A stretch of 64,000 nt of DNA from Martinezella lusitana (lineage in GTDB: Bacteria; Pseudomonadota; Alphaproteobacteria; Rhizobiales; Rhizobiaceae), in NCBI RefSeq assembly GCF_010668395.1, contig NZ_WUEY01000026.1, positions 18,108 to 82,107 on the forward strand. Direction: 5' to 3'. Shown here piece by piece: positions 51,970 to 60,841 of the stretch; position 1 is the first letter of the stretch; every line of letters begins with the position of its first letter. The position numbers and the translations under genes are program-made. The notes beneath the pieces are model-generated. The model was not told the DNA's origin, ran no database searches, and saw only the letters and a list, made by a program, of their open reading frames with translations.

Positions 51970-52232
51970 GGCCTTCCTCGATGAATCGGCGCCGTGGCTG
52001 GTCACACTGGACCGGCCGATAGGCCCACTCTCTTCGGGGAGAGGGCGCGCAGCTGCCGCTTGTCTGGATAAAGACTGCCCGACACACACCACGCTTTGCT
52101 GCGGGTGCCCCCGGCGTCGCCAGGGACACAAGGCTGGGACCAGCGCTATCCGATAGGAAACCGCCCTGTCATTTCTTTCGATGTTGCCACCCAACGCCGG
52201 GAGCCCGACCAACCATTTCGAAGGATCGATTG

Positions 52233-52946
52233 ATGTCAAAGGATATAGCAGATGCGCTTACGGCAAGGCTTCTGTTTGAGCCGGATCTAGCCCATATCCA
52301 GGGCACCACCGCTTTGAAGCCGTTGAGCGTCAAGAGATTTGCGCAGATCGCGGCAGCCTTCGAAGCGGGCCAGTTCTATAACCGGCATCTCTATAATTGC
52401 CCGCAATTCGACAGCTGGCTCGATCATCTCGTTTTTGCCTCGAAGAAGGCCGAAACTCTGGGCGAGGGCCTCTTTCTGGAATTCGGGGTCGCAAGCGGCG
52501 TGACGATCACCACGATCGCCAATGCCGTTCGCCGCCCAGTCGCGGGTTTCGACAGCTTCAAGGGGCTCCCGGAGAATTGGCGCGAAGGCGTCCAGATAGG
52601 TGCGTTCGCTACGCCCGTGCCGCAGGTGCCGGCAAACGTCAGGCTCTGGATCGGCATGATTGAAGAGCAGCTGCCGCTCTTTCTTCAGCAGAATCCCGGC
52701 GAAATCCGCTTCATCCATATCGATACGGATCTCTACAGCGTTGCCAAATATATTCTGAAGGCCTGCCGTGAGCGCATGAACGATACGGTGGTCGTCTTCG
52801 ATGAGTTTTTCAACTACGCGGGCTATATCGATCACGAATTCAAAGCCTGGGCGGAATTCCAAAGCGAAAACAACCAGATATTCGACTTCAAATACCTTGG
52901 ACTGGGCGGCGAGGTCGCGGTTTCGGCTCAGGTAACCAGAAAATAG
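52233..52946 (+). CDS. SAM-dependent methyltransferase, TylF/macrocin O-methyltransferase-like
   Basis: 237 residues from the ATG at 52233, preceded by AAGGAT. The class I methyltransferase core is seen in GLFLEFGVASGVTITTIANAV (SAM motif I), VAGFDSFKGLPENWR and IRFIHIDTDLYSVAKYILKACRERM, where Asp residues would bind the metal in TylF-type enzymes, then DTVVVFDEFFNYAGY. Such enzymes methylate hydroxyl groups of sugars or small metabolites. Stands alone, between the TetR-type gene and the convergent kinase operon, without glycosyltransferases nearby. Substrate unknown. Confidence 0.87.
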   Translation: MSKDIADALTARLLFEPDLAHIQGTTALKPLSVKRFAQIAAAFEAGQFYNRHLYNCPQFDSWLDHLVFASKKAETLGEGLFLEFGVASGVTITTIANAVRRPVAGFDSFKGLPENWREGVQIGAFATPVPQVPANVRLWIGMIEEQLPLFLQQNPGEIRFIHIDTDLYSVAKYILKACRERMNDTVVVFDEFFNYAGYIDHEFKAWAEFQSENNQIFDFKYLGLGGEVAVSAQVTRK

Positions 52947-53010
52947 CCACGCCTCGGTCACGGCATGAGCTGACGCGGCAGGCGCTTCGAACCATGCAAT
53001 CGACATCATC

Positions 53011-53040
53011 GTCATGTGGCGCCGACCGGCGCCACATGAC
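53011..53040. terminator. 13-bp perfect hairpin between convergent genes
   Basis: GTCATGTGGCGCC (53011-53023) and GGCGCCACATGAC (53028-53040) are exact inverted repeats with a 4-base loop. It lies between the stop of the methyltransferase (52946) and that of the leftward kinase (53125). Strong structure without a T-run; may end both transcripts. Confidence 0.6.
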
Positions 53041-53124
53041 TGAAGCACCCAGCTATTCTTCCGTCCACCTCACCGATGACGGCCTGGCCGGTTCTGGATT
53101 GGCACTCCCATTGGAGCCTCGCGA

Positions 53125-54546
53125 TTACAAGGGAGCCGGCCTCCAGCCGCGCGCGCGGCATATGGCATCATTGAAGATGCCGGACCAGACGGCCCCGTCG
53201 AGGCTCGGTCCGACTAGGAATTGCTGCAGTCGCGGAGGGTCGATTTCCTCGCCAAGGGCAAGAGCGGCCAGGGACGCCACTCCGGCCGCCGTTTGCTCCG
53301 CGAAGCTGCCGACGCGGAAGCTGCGCCCACTGCAGTTTGCAAGGAACTGCACGAAATAGCTGTTGGCGGCAATTCCGCCATCGATAGGAATATGCTCTTG
53401 CAAGGCACAGTGATTACCGATCGCGGCCAGCACCTGCGAGGTGAGAAAGGCTACGCCCTCCAGCAAGGCCTGGCATATATCCCTTCGGTCCATGCTCGGC
53501 TGCAAGCCGATGATCAGTGGGCTGGCACTGCGATCCCATGTGGGGCAACCCAGACCGGAAAATGCCGGGATGAACACAAGACCTCTTTCAACGGCTGTCG
53601 TTGGTTCCAATATTTCGAAATCCAGGAGACTTCGGGCCATTCCCGCTCGCAACGCCCATTCGATGGCCGATCCCGCATCCTGAACTCCGCCGTCGATCGC
53701 ATATGTCGTCTCGTCGCCAAGATCCCAGGCGACCGTCGGCAACAATCCGGATTCGAGAGCGTCCCGCTTCAGAGACGTGCCCGTCACGGTCAGCGCGAAG
53801 GCGCCAGTACCGAACGTCACCTTGGCATCCCCCGCAATCCTGCAACCATGTCCGTAGAGAGCGGCTTGCTGGTCGACTATCGATGCCCCCACCCGCGCGC
53901 CGGCAATGCTTCCGAACCCGGCGATATTGGACCGGATGGGAGGAAGACACTCAAGGGGCACACCGAACAGCCGGCATAGTTCCTCGTCCCATTCTCCCGT
54001 CTCCATGTTCATCAGGCTGGTTCGGGATGCGGTTGCCCGATCCGTGGCAAAGCAATCCGCCAAACGATCCAGGAAGAACGCATCGGTGGTCCCGAGCCTC
54101 AGGCGGCCCGCCTTCAACGCGGCCGCCGCCTTGGGCAGGTTGGCGACGATCCAGCCAAGCTTCGCCGCCGAAAAATAGGGATCCAACGGAAGCGCTGCCC
54201 TGCGCCGAACCGTCTTTTCCAACCCCTCCGCAGCCATTCGTTCCAGTATCTGGACGGTACGCGTATCTTGCCAAACAATGATCGGAGACAAGGGTTCCTT
54301 GGTCACGCTATCCCATGCCAGACAGCTTTCCCCCTGATTTGCCAATCCAATTGCATCCACCGGACCGGCCGCCTCTATGAGGGACATTATGTTGACTGCC
54401 AGCTCGTTCGCGTCCTGCTCAACCCAGCCATGGCGGGGATATTCGTTTCTATGCGATCTGCTGCCGATATGGCGGGCATCCCCTGTCTGGCTGAACAGGA
54501 TTGCTCTCGTGGAAGTCGTTCCTTGGTCGATGGCTAGGATTCGCAT
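53125..54546 (-). CDS. FGGY-family carbohydrate kinase, glycerol-kinase-like
   Basis: 473 residues from the ATG at 54544-54546; a GTG two codons upstream (54552) is possible. The N-terminal phosphate loop is AIDQGTTSTRAIL (Asp7), substrate-site Trp/Asp in VWQDTRT, and the catalytic base Asp225 in IVDQQAALYGHG, the position of Asp245 of E. coli GlpK (GDQQAALFG). The C-terminal half has FGTGAFAL, IPAFSGLGCPTWD and IDGGIAANSYFVQFLANCSG. It should phosphorylate a polyol or ketose with ATP. Last gene of a leftward operon with two FAD oxidoreductases, starting 10 bases after the second of these. True substrate may differ from glycerol. Confidence 0.92.
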   Translation of the reverse strand: MRILAIDQGTTSTRAILFSQTGDARHIGSRSHRNEYPRHGWVEQDANELAVNIMSLIEAAGPVDAIGLANQGESCLAWDSVTKEPLSPIIVWQDTRTVQILERMAAEGLEKTVRRRAALPLDPYFSAAKLGWIVANLPKAAAALKAGRLRLGTTDAFFLDRLADCFATDRATASRTSLMNMETGEWDEELCRLFGVPLECLPPIRSNIAGFGSIAGARVGASIVDQQAALYGHGCRIAGDAKVTFGTGAFALTVTGTSLKRDALESGLLPTVAWDLGDETTYAIDGGVQDAGSAIEWALRAGMARSLLDFEILEPTTAVERGLVFIPAFSGLGCPTWDRSASPLIIGLQPSMDRRDICQALLEGVAFLTSQVLAAIGNHCALQEHIPIDGGIAANSYFVQFLANCSGRSFRVGSFAEQTAAGVASLAALALGEEIDPPRLQQFLVGPSLDGAVWSGIFNDAICRARGWRPAPL

Positions 54547-54556
54547 GGGCACGCTT

Positions 54557-55801
54557 TCATTGGGCGGAGATTACCAGGGGATCCGCGCCGGTTCTGGGCA
54601 GCTCGTCGAGCGGAATGCGGATTCGGCGCTCAGGTCCGCTGTCCAATCGTCGTTGCCACACGGTGCGGCCGGCTTGCTCAACCGTCAAGTTGCCACGGAT
54701 CCAATCGCTCAAGCGAACTTCGATATGAGAAAAGGCGGCGTTGTCGCCGGCAAAGGCGATCGACTGCGGTACGGCATATTTGACACCTCGTCCCGCTTCT
54801 ATCCTCGTCAATGAAAGAGGTGGCAATCTCTTCAGATCTCGGGCGATGACATTTGCGACGCGCCGCCCTTCGGACCAGCAATGACCCGCCGTTTCCACTC
54901 CCCTGAGCAGGTTTCCGGCGGCATAGATACCCGGCAATTGCGTCCGGCCGCGATTGTCGATTTCGGGACCCTGGCTACCGTCATCGATTGCGATGCCGCC
55001 GATGCGGGCGACCGCCGCTTCGGGCGTAAACCGTCCGGTAAAGAGAACCCCGTCGCATTCCAGCCTGTGTGTGTCCTGGGTAAGCCGGTTGCGCAAATGC
55101 ACGGCGATGACTTTGTCGGTACCATCGATGCCGGCTATTTCCGTATCGCGATAGAAGGGAATACGGGTGATGGCGGGCAACCAGCCAAAAGGCCTGCGCG
55201 CCAATGCCCGCGGACCGGCCTCGACGATCGCGACCGGCTTCGCACCGGCCTTGAAACATGTGAGGATCGCCGACATCGCCACGAGTTCGGAGCCTATGAT
55301 GACGGGTCTGCGAAACGGCCGCATTCCTCTGATGTAGATCATATCCTGAAGTGCGGCCGTGTTCATGATGCCCGGTGGCCGAGAGCCCGAGACGAGCATG
55401 GCGGAGCGCGCGGCTTCCCGCACCCCTGTCGCCAGCAATATCGCTCTCGGCCTGACCTCCAGAAGGCCGTCGGGGCTGGCAATCAGGGCACTTGGGCCCG
55501 CCTCGATGGAGACGACCGTATGTTTGAGCAGTAATCGGGCTCCCCCCTGCTCGGCGGCGGCGACCAGCCGGCGGACATATTGCGCTCCTGTCAGAATCCG
55601 GTGAAACTCTCGCATGCCGAACGGTGAATGGCCGCAATGGCGCGGCATTCCACCCGCCTCCGGTTGACGTTCAACGATCACGACATTCTGCACACCGGCC
55701 TGCCGCAGCGCCACCGCTGCGGCTAGGCCCGCCGGGCCTGCGCCGACGATGAGAACGTCCACGGATGTGCTGACGCCAGGCAAGTTCGAAATTTGGCTCA
55801 T
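54557..55801 (-). CDS. FAD/NAD(P)-dependent oxidoreductase, HcnB/GlpB-like partner subunit
   Basis: 414 residues from the ATG at 55799-55801, which overlaps the preceding stop (ATGA). FAD-binding motif GAGPAG (residues 20-25) in VDVLIVGAGPAGLAAAVAL, then RHCGHSPFGMREF, VRPRAILLATGVREAARSAML and the late FAD motif GIYAAGNLLRGVETAGHCW. This layout is that of amine or hydroxy-acid dehydrogenase alpha subunits (HcnB, opine dehydrogenase A). It probably forms a complex with the first gene product and passes electrons from NAD(P)-independent substrate oxidation. Confidence 0.9.
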   Translation of the reverse strand: MSQISNLPGVSTSVDVLIVGAGPAGLAAAVALRQAGVQNVVIVERQPEAGGMPRHCGHSPFGMREFHRILTGAQYVRRLVAAAEQGGARLLLKHTVVSIEAGPSALIASPDGLLEVRPRAILLATGVREAARSAMLVSGSRPPGIMNTAALQDMIYIRGMRPFRRPVIIGSELVAMSAILTCFKAGAKPVAIVEAGPRALARRPFGWLPAITRIPFYRDTEIAGIDGTDKVIAVHLRNRLTQDTHRLECDGVLFTGRFTPEAAVARIGGIAIDDGSQGPEIDNRGRTQLPGIYAAGNLLRGVETAGHCWSEGRRVANVIARDLKRLPPLSLTRIEAGRGVKYAVPQSIAFAGDNAAFSHIEVRLSDWIRGNLTVEQAGRTVWQRRLDSGPERRIRIPLDELPRTGADPLVISAQ

Positions 55802-57165
55802 AGCGGCGTCCCGGGAGGATATGGAAGGCGTTCTTTCGTCAATTCGGCCAGGCGGCCGAGGCAGTTGAAGCCCTGGCACCGGCCCATGGTGCAACGTGTT
55901 CTTCGCTTCAAGCCGGACAGATCTCGCGGCGGCAACGCCCCCGACAAGGCATTGTCGATCTCGCGGCGCGTCACCAACTCGCAGTGACAAACGATCTCGC
56001 CATAGCCGGGCGTCTGCCAGTCACGCGCGACATGTTCGGCAAGATTGGCCATTTTCGGCACCGGCTCGCGCGGTGTGGGGTTGTCGTGTTCGCCGAGCAG
56101 CAACGCAGCCGCGTGATTTGCCAATCCGAGCGAAGCTGTCAGCCCAGTCGACCGGATCCCGCCAACGGTAAGCCAGCTGCGTTGCTTGTCATGACGAATC
56201 CGATAATATTTTTGCTCCGTTGCAGGGCGAAGCCCGGCATAAATCGCCGTAACGGGCATGCCACGAAGTGCCGGTAGCATTGCCTCGGCACGGGAAATGA
56301 GCTTCACCATTTCCCCTTCGTCAACGGTGGCAATCGCACGATCCGGTTGCTCTTCGGCAGTTGGACCGACAAGGACATTGCCGAATATGGTACGGCAAAG
56401 AACAATTCCTTTTGTTCTGTCGTTGGGAACAGGCAGTATGATTGCGGAAAGCAAGGCGCTTGCAGCCTTGTCGAAGACGACAAATTGACCTTTTCTCGGC
56501 TGGATCCGAAAGCTCACGCTCCCCAGAAACCGCTCTTCGACAAGGTCACCGTAAAGCCCAGCGCAATTCACGATGCCCTTTGCGAAAAAGGTGCCGGCAT
56601 TCGTCTCGATCGCCCACGTCTGCCCATCGAAGACACCATCCCTCGCCTCGGTCTCGAACAGGAAACGTCCGCCCATCGCCTGCACCTGCAATGCATAGGC
56701 CAGGAACGGCGACCAGGGATCGATGACATATTCGCGAGGCACCCACAGCGCGCCGCGCACGTCGTTCGATAAATGGGGCTCGCGTTTGCGGACCTCTTTC
56801 GCTTCGATCAGCACGGCGTCCATGACATCATTTTCATGCGCCTGGGATTCCAGGGCGGGCAAGCGTTTCGCTTCATCATCCGTCCACGCGACCACCATCG
56901 CGCCCGTTTTCAAGACGGGAAGGTGCATGCTCTCGCGCAGGGCCAAATATTCGGCATGCCCCTCCTGCACGCAGGCGAGCTCAAGACTTCCCGGCGGCGC
57001 ATCGAATCCCGTATGCAGGATCGCGCTGTTCGCCTTGCTCGCTCCGGACAGGATATCGCGCCCTTTTTCAAGCACGATCACCTTTGCGCCGGCCAGCGCG
57101 AGACGACGCGCTGTCGCGCATCCAACGACACCCGCGCCGATGATTGCAAAGTCGTAGACTTCCAT
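55798..57165 (-). CDS. GlpA-like FAD dehydrogenase with BFD-type 2Fe-2S tail
   Basis: 455 residues from the ATG at 57163-57165 (MEVYDFAIIGAGVVG), with AGAGGAAG upstream; the open frame begins at 57198 without ribosome site. A DAO-type FAD domain comprises IIGAGVVGCATARRLALAGAKVIVLEK, SGASKANSAILHTGFDA, VNCAGLYGD and GIRSTGLTASLGLANHAA. The C-terminal tail has the BFD-like Cys set Cys393, Cys395, Cys425 and Cys430 (CHCELVTRREID and CTMGRCQG) as in GlpA. It should oxidise a hydroxy compound such as a polyol phosphate. First gene of the leftward operon; divergent from the DeoR gene. Confidence 0.92.
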   Translation of the reverse strand: MEVYDFAIIGAGVVGCATARRLALAGAKVIVLEKGRDILSGASKANSAILHTGFDAPPGSLELACVQEGHAEYLALRESMHLPVLKTGAMVVAWTDDEAKRLPALESQAHENDVMDAVLIEAKEVRKREPHLSNDVRGALWVPREYVIDPWSPFLAYALQVQAMGGRFLFETEARDGVFDGQTWAIETNAGTFFAKGIVNCAGLYGDLVEERFLGSVSFRIQPRKGQFVVFDKAASALLSAIILPVPNDRTKGIVLCRTIFGNVLVGPTAEEQPDRAIATVDEGEMVKLISRAEAMLPALRGMPVTAIYAGLRPATEQKYYRIRHDKQRSWLTVGGIRSTGLTASLGLANHAAALLLGEHDNPTPREPVPKMANLAEHVARDWQTPGYGEIVCHCELVTRREIDNALSGALPPRDLSGLKRRTRCTMGRCQGFNCLGRLAELTKERLPYPPGTPL

Positions 57166-57232
57166 TCCGGCTATCGCTTCCTCTGGTGATCCGAACATAT
57201 TGTGGTTATGTTGTGGAAGCGATAACCCATTG

Positions 57233-57267
57233 TGACCATATGGTCAATATTAATGACTGAATAGTCA
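57233..57267. promoter_or_regulatory. Two palindromes in the divergent DeoR/dehydrogenase region
   Basis: TGACCATATGGTCA (57233-57246) is a perfect 14-bp palindrome. TGACT-N4-AGTCA (57254-57267) follows after 7 bases. Both lie between the GlpA-like gene start (57165) and the DeoR start (57285) and share TGAC ends. They are the most likely binding sites for the DeoR-type regulator at this promoter pair. Confidence 0.6.
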
Positions 57268-57284
57268 CGTCGAGATATGAGATC

Positions 57285-58061
57285 ATGACCCCTGAAGAAC
57301 GACGAAACAACATACTCGATCTCGTACGGACCGAAGGCCGCGCCTCCGTCGAGCAATTGGCAGACAGTCTGGACATCTCACGCGAAACCATTCGCAGAGA
57401 CCTGACCGAGCTGGATCGACGTGGCTTTCTGCGGAAGGTCCATGGCGGCGCCGTCGTCGCCGAGCCCTATGCGGGCGACACGGGAGAAGGACCGTTCGCC
57501 GCCCGAATGACCGAGAATCTGGCTGCGAAACGAGCCATAGCAAAGGCGGCCGCGGCTCTGCTAAAGCCCGGCGACAGTCTTTTCATCGATACCGGATCGA
57601 CGACCTTGATGTTTGCCGAAGAATTGCCGGCCTTACAAGGGCTTACGGTGATTACGAACTCGGCTGCCATTGCCGCTCTGGCTGCAAAGGGCGAAGAGAG
57701 TCGTGTATTCCTCATCGGGGGCGAGTTCCGACGCGGCGGCCAGGAATGTGTGGGAGATATGGCCGTCCAGCATATCGGGCAGTTTCGAGCCATGCATGCA
57801 TTCCTGACGGTCGCGGCCGTTGCAGCAACGGGCTATATGGATCACGACCTTCAGGAGGCGCAGATCGCACGAGCAATGTCGCGCCAAGCTGGAAAAGTCA
57901 CGATCCTGGCGGATTCTTCGAAAATGGATCGGGTCGGGGTTTTCGAAATTGTGCCCGCTTCCGCCTCATCCAGATTGATCGCCGATTCCATACCCTCCAA
58001 TCTCGCGCGGCAACTCACCGCCGCCGGGGTCGAGATAATAATCGCAACCGCAACGAAATGA
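57285..58061 (+). CDS. DeoR/GlpR-family transcriptional regulator
   Basis: 258 residues. DeoR winged HTH RRNNILDLVRTEGRASVEQLADSLDISRETIRRDLTELDRRGFLRKVHGGAVV (about residues 6-58), then the sugar-phosphate sensor domain with FIDTGSTTLMFAEEL, VITNSAAIAALA, LIGGEFRRGGQECVGD and ADSSKMDRVGVFEIV. Such regulators are repressors relieved by a phosphorylated sugar or polyol, which fits the kinase gene in the divergent operon. It lies at the centre of the locus. Its stop codon overlaps the first copy of a 16-base direct repeat. Confidence 0.94.
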   Translation: MTPEERRNNILDLVRTEGRASVEQLADSLDISRETIRRDLTELDRRGFLRKVHGGAVVAEPYAGDTGEGPFAARMTENLAAKRAIAKAAAALLKPGDSLFIDTGSTTLMFAEELPALQGLTVITNSAAIAALAAKGEESRVFLIGGEFRRGGQECVGDMAVQHIGQFRAMHAFLTVAAVAATGYMDHDLQEAQIARAMSRQAGKVTILADSSKMDRVGVFEIVPASASSRLIADSIPSNLARQLTAAGVEIIIATATK

Positions 58062-58095
58062 CCGTTCGGGCATAACTATTGACCGTTCGGGCATA
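58059..58095 (+). promoter_or_regulatory. 16-base exact direct repeat with 21-base period
   Basis: TGACCGTTCGGGCATA occurs at 58059-58074 and again at 58080-58095. The 21-base period places both copies on the same face of the helix. The second copy overlaps a possible promoter, TTGACC (58079-58084) with TTATTC 17 bases on (58102-58107). It precedes the SnoaL-like/ABC transporter genes, so it is a probable operator or activator site for them. Confidence 0.65.
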
Positions 58096-58136
58096 TTATG
58101 TTTATTCTCTCCCATGATCTGGAAACGGGAGCCGAG

Positions 58137-59342
58137 ATGAACGATCAAACCACCAAGAATTCCGCGAAAAGCGCGCCGGCAAGTGAGACACCGGTCGCCG
58201 CCCGTGGCCACGCGGATTCCAAACAAGCCCGCTCGAAGTTCCGCGGGCTTGAGCCACGGCATATGCCGAAGGATTTTTCCATCTCGCTCGACGCCTATCG
58301 TCGGGGTGGCACCGACGCGTTCCTCGGCAAGACACCGGCCCATGCCGTGCGCCATTCGATGCGCGGCTTCGAGGCGCAATATGCCAATATCATCGATTAC
58401 ATCATCCGGATCACGCATCAGATCTGGGAAGAGAAAGATATCGGCTACATTTACGATACCTACAGTCATGACTGCATGGTGTGGGGCGAGTTGGGATTGG
58501 CTGCGGGGCGCGATCTCGTCGTTCAGCATGTGATCGAGCAGAGCAATGCCTTTCCCGACATGCGGATCCTCGCCGACGAGGTGATCTGGGCCGGCGACGA
58601 GGAGATAGGCTTTCACACCTCGCATCGCTCGCAGATCATCGGCACGAATACCGGTTGGAGTGCCCACGGCGCACCGACCGGAAAGCGGATACAGTTTCTT
58701 TGCATGGCAAACTGTGTTTCACGCGACAATGAGATCTTCTACGAACATGTAGCCTACGATACGTGTTATCTCGTCAAGCAGCTCGGCCTCGACCCTGTGG
58801 AAACCGCCCGACGCGCCGCATCGCTGCTGGGGCCGGATGTGTTGCCAGCGGATTTCCTAAGCAGCGAACCGACGCGTACCACCGGCCAATCAAAACCCGA
58901 GAATGTCCCCATACCGGACAGGATCGGCGATAACCCCGAGGAATTCGTCAGGGCCGCCGCTCAAACGATATGGAACAGACGCAATCTCTCCGCTGTCGAG
59001 AAGGTCTACGGTGCTGGCATCGTGTCGGAGGCGACGGGTGGGCGCGTGTTTCAGGGAACCGGACAATTGCGCTCGTTCATGCTGTCATTGCTCGCAATGT
59101 TTCCCGATGCGCTTTACTCGGTCGATGACCTCTACTGGATGGGAAATGCCGAGGACGGATTTCTCGTTGCCCAGCGCTGGTCGATGATCGGCACGCATCG
59201 GGGCCATGGACGCTATGGTGCTCCGACCGGACGCGAGGTCAATCTCTGGGGCATAACCCACTGGGTCATCGAAGGCGGACGTGTGACACGCGAGTGGACG
59301 ACCTTCAACGAATTCGGCGTTCTCGTCCAACTTCTCCGCTAG
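58137..59342 (+). CDS. Tandem SnoaL-like (NTF2-fold) protein
   Basis: 401 residues from the ATG at 58137 with GGGAG upstream; an upstream in-frame start at 58098 is less likely. After a polar N-terminus of ~45 residues two SnoaL-like halves follow. The first has YIIRITHQIWEEKDIGYIYDTYSHDCMVWGE and ADEVIWAGDEEIGFHTSHRSQIIGTN. The second has AQTIWNRRNLSAVEKVYGAGIVSEATGG and VDDLYWMGNAEDGFLVAQRWSMIGTH. Both share HG-[AR]YGAPTG-like ends (SAHGAPTGKRI, GRYGAPTGREV), so it is an internal duplication. I recognise such proteins next to ABC importers and HisD-like dehydrogenases in rhizobia; function unknown. A hairpin follows the gene. Confidence 0.85.
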   Translation: MNDQTTKNSAKSAPASETPVAARGHADSKQARSKFRGLEPRHMPKDFSISLDAYRRGGTDAFLGKTPAHAVRHSMRGFEAQYANIIDYIIRITHQIWEEKDIGYIYDTYSHDCMVWGELGLAAGRDLVVQHVIEQSNAFPDMRILADEVIWAGDEEIGFHTSHRSQIIGTNTGWSAHGAPTGKRIQFLCMANCVSRDNEIFYEHVAYDTCYLVKQLGLDPVETARRAASLLGPDVLPADFLSSEPTRTTGQSKPENVPIPDRIGDNPEEFVRAAAQTIWNRRNLSAVEKVYGAGIVSEATGGRVFQGTGQLRSFMLSLLAMFPDALYSVDDLYWMGNAEDGFLVAQRWSMIGTHRGHGRYGAPTGREVNLWGITHWVIEGGRVTREWTTFNEFGVLVQLLR

Positions 59343-59355
59343 CGCTGCCTAAACT

Positions 59356-59380
59356 GGCGCAGGTCTGAATGACCTGCGCC
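59356..59380 (+). terminator. 10-bp hairpin between the SnoaL-like and binding-protein genes
   Basis: GGCGCAGGTC (59356-59365) and GACCTGCGCC (59371-59380) are exact inverted repeats with a 5-base loop, 13 bases after the stop codon. No T-run. It may be a terminator or attenuator, or protect mRNA ends, before the ABC operon. Confidence 0.55.
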
Positions 59381-59500
59381 GAGGGGCACGAGCAGCTTCG
59401 AATTGCATACGTATTCCAAACTCGACGTCTTACGCCAGAATTGCCCTTGAAGAGGCAAACAAGCGGACACAGGCAACCAAAACCAATGAAAGAGGGAACT

Positions 59501-60748
59501 ATGAAAAAGATCAGATTACTCGCATCGACGGTCGCGGTCTCGGCCGGCCTGCTTGCCGGAACGATGTCCGCAAAGGCCGATTGTGGTATTGAAAAAGGAT
59601 CGGTGAGGATCTTGTCCAATGATTTCGAGGCTCTTCGGGTCGTCGTCTCGGAGGCTGAGAAATGCGCATCCGCCAGCGTCAAGGTAACCAAGAACCAGAC
59701 GACCGAGCACAAGAACCTGCAGGTCCCGGCCCTGCGGGTCAATCCCGCCGAATACACGGTCGCGATGATCGCCAACAATTCGATCGTGCCGCTGCTCAAT
59801 GAGGGACTGATCCGCCCGATGGACGACCTCGTGGCCAAATACGGACAGGACCTGCAGCCGAACCAGCTCATCAAGCTGGATGGAAAGATCATGGCGATCG
59901 CCTTCATGGGCAATTCGCAGCACCTTTATTTCCGCAAGGATATCCTCGACAAGGCAGGTCTCTCTGCGCCCAAGACATATGAAGATATCCTTGCCGCGGC
60001 AAAGGTCATCCGGGAAAAGGGGCTAATGCAATATCCGCTCGCCGCCTCCGACAAGGCCGGGTGGGATTTGGCAGCTGAATTCGTGAACATGTATCTCGGT
60101 TATGGCGGCGAGCTCTTTCAGCCCGGTTCGGCAGCACCGGCCATCAACAACGAAAAGGGTCTAGCCACCCTGAAAATGATGAAGGATCTGACGGCATACA
60201 TGAGCCCGGACTACATGACCTTCAACGCCGACGAATTGGCAAAGGTCTATGTGTCCGGAAAGACCGCCATCATGAATGAATGGGGCTCCCTGGCGGGAGG
60301 CATTGTCGATCCGAAGGTTGCGCCCGCAGACATAGTGAAAGACACGGTGCTTGCCGCCGCGCCCACAGTGGGCGGCGGGTCTACGCCTGCCGCTGCCCTA
60401 TGGTGGGATGGCTTTGCAATCGCGAAAAACATTTCGGACGAGGATGCAGAGGCTTCCTTCCGGGCGATGATCTACGGAACAAGGCCGGAGGTCGGCAAGG
60501 CCCATGCCGATATCGCTACCTGGCTGACGAAGGACTACGTTCCGGGCGCCGGCGCGGTCGGCGTATTGGCGACCGCGAACGGCGGCGCCATACCCTACCC
60601 CATGCTGCCCTATATGGGACTGCTCCATACCGCGCTCGGCTCCGAGCTTGCGGATTTCATGCAGGGCCGGGAAAGCGCGGAGAATGCGCTTGGCGATGTC
60701 GAAGCCTCCTACAGTGCCGCAGCCAAGGAAGGCGGCTTCCTAAAGTAG
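59501..60748 (+). CDS. ABC transporter substrate-binding protein (family 1, carbohydrate type)
   Basis: 415 residues from the ATG at 59501, preceded by AGAGGGAA. Signal peptide MKKIRLLASTVAVSAGLLAGTMSAKA. The mature protein has family 1 features: VRILSNDFEALRVVVSEAEKC, MIANNSIVPLLNEGLIRPMDDLVAKYG, GKIMAIAFMGNSQHLYFRKDILDKAGLSAPKTYEDILAAAKVIREKG and GKTAIMNEWGSLAGG. It binds a sugar, polyol or similar ligand in the periplasm. First of four ABC genes of a complete importer; a small hairpin (60758-60780) follows, which may favour high expression of the binding protein over the permeases. Confidence 0.92.
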   Translation: MKKIRLLASTVAVSAGLLAGTMSAKADCGIEKGSVRILSNDFEALRVVVSEAEKCASASVKVTKNQTTEHKNLQVPALRVNPAEYTVAMIANNSIVPLLNEGLIRPMDDLVAKYGQDLQPNQLIKLDGKIMAIAFMGNSQHLYFRKDILDKAGLSAPKTYEDILAAAKVIREKGLMQYPLAASDKAGWDLAAEFVNMYLGYGGELFQPGSAAPAINNEKGLATLKMMKDLTAYMSPDYMTFNADELAKVYVSGKTAIMNEWGSLAGGIVDPKVAPADIVKDTVLAAAPTVGGGSTPAAALWWDGFAIAKNISDEDAEASFRAMIYGTRPEVGKAHADIATWLTKDYVPGAGAVGVLATANGGAIPYPMLPYMGLLHTALGSELADFMQGRESAENALGDVEASYSAAAKEGGFLK

Positions 60749-60757
60749 CTCGACAAT

Positions 60758-60780
60758 CGGGTGGCCATATAGACCGCCCG
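60758..60780 (+). repeat. Small hairpin between binding-protein and permease genes
   Basis: CGGGTGG (60758-60764) can pair with CCGCCCG (60774-60780) through one G-U pair, with a 9-base loop. Intergenic hairpins of this kind often stabilise the upstream binding-protein mRNA. Confidence 0.35.
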
Positions 60781-60841
60781 AACGTCCACTTGCTCCCGGC
60801 GCCGATTTCGCCGGAAAGAGCTGTATCTCTGAGGAGGGCTT

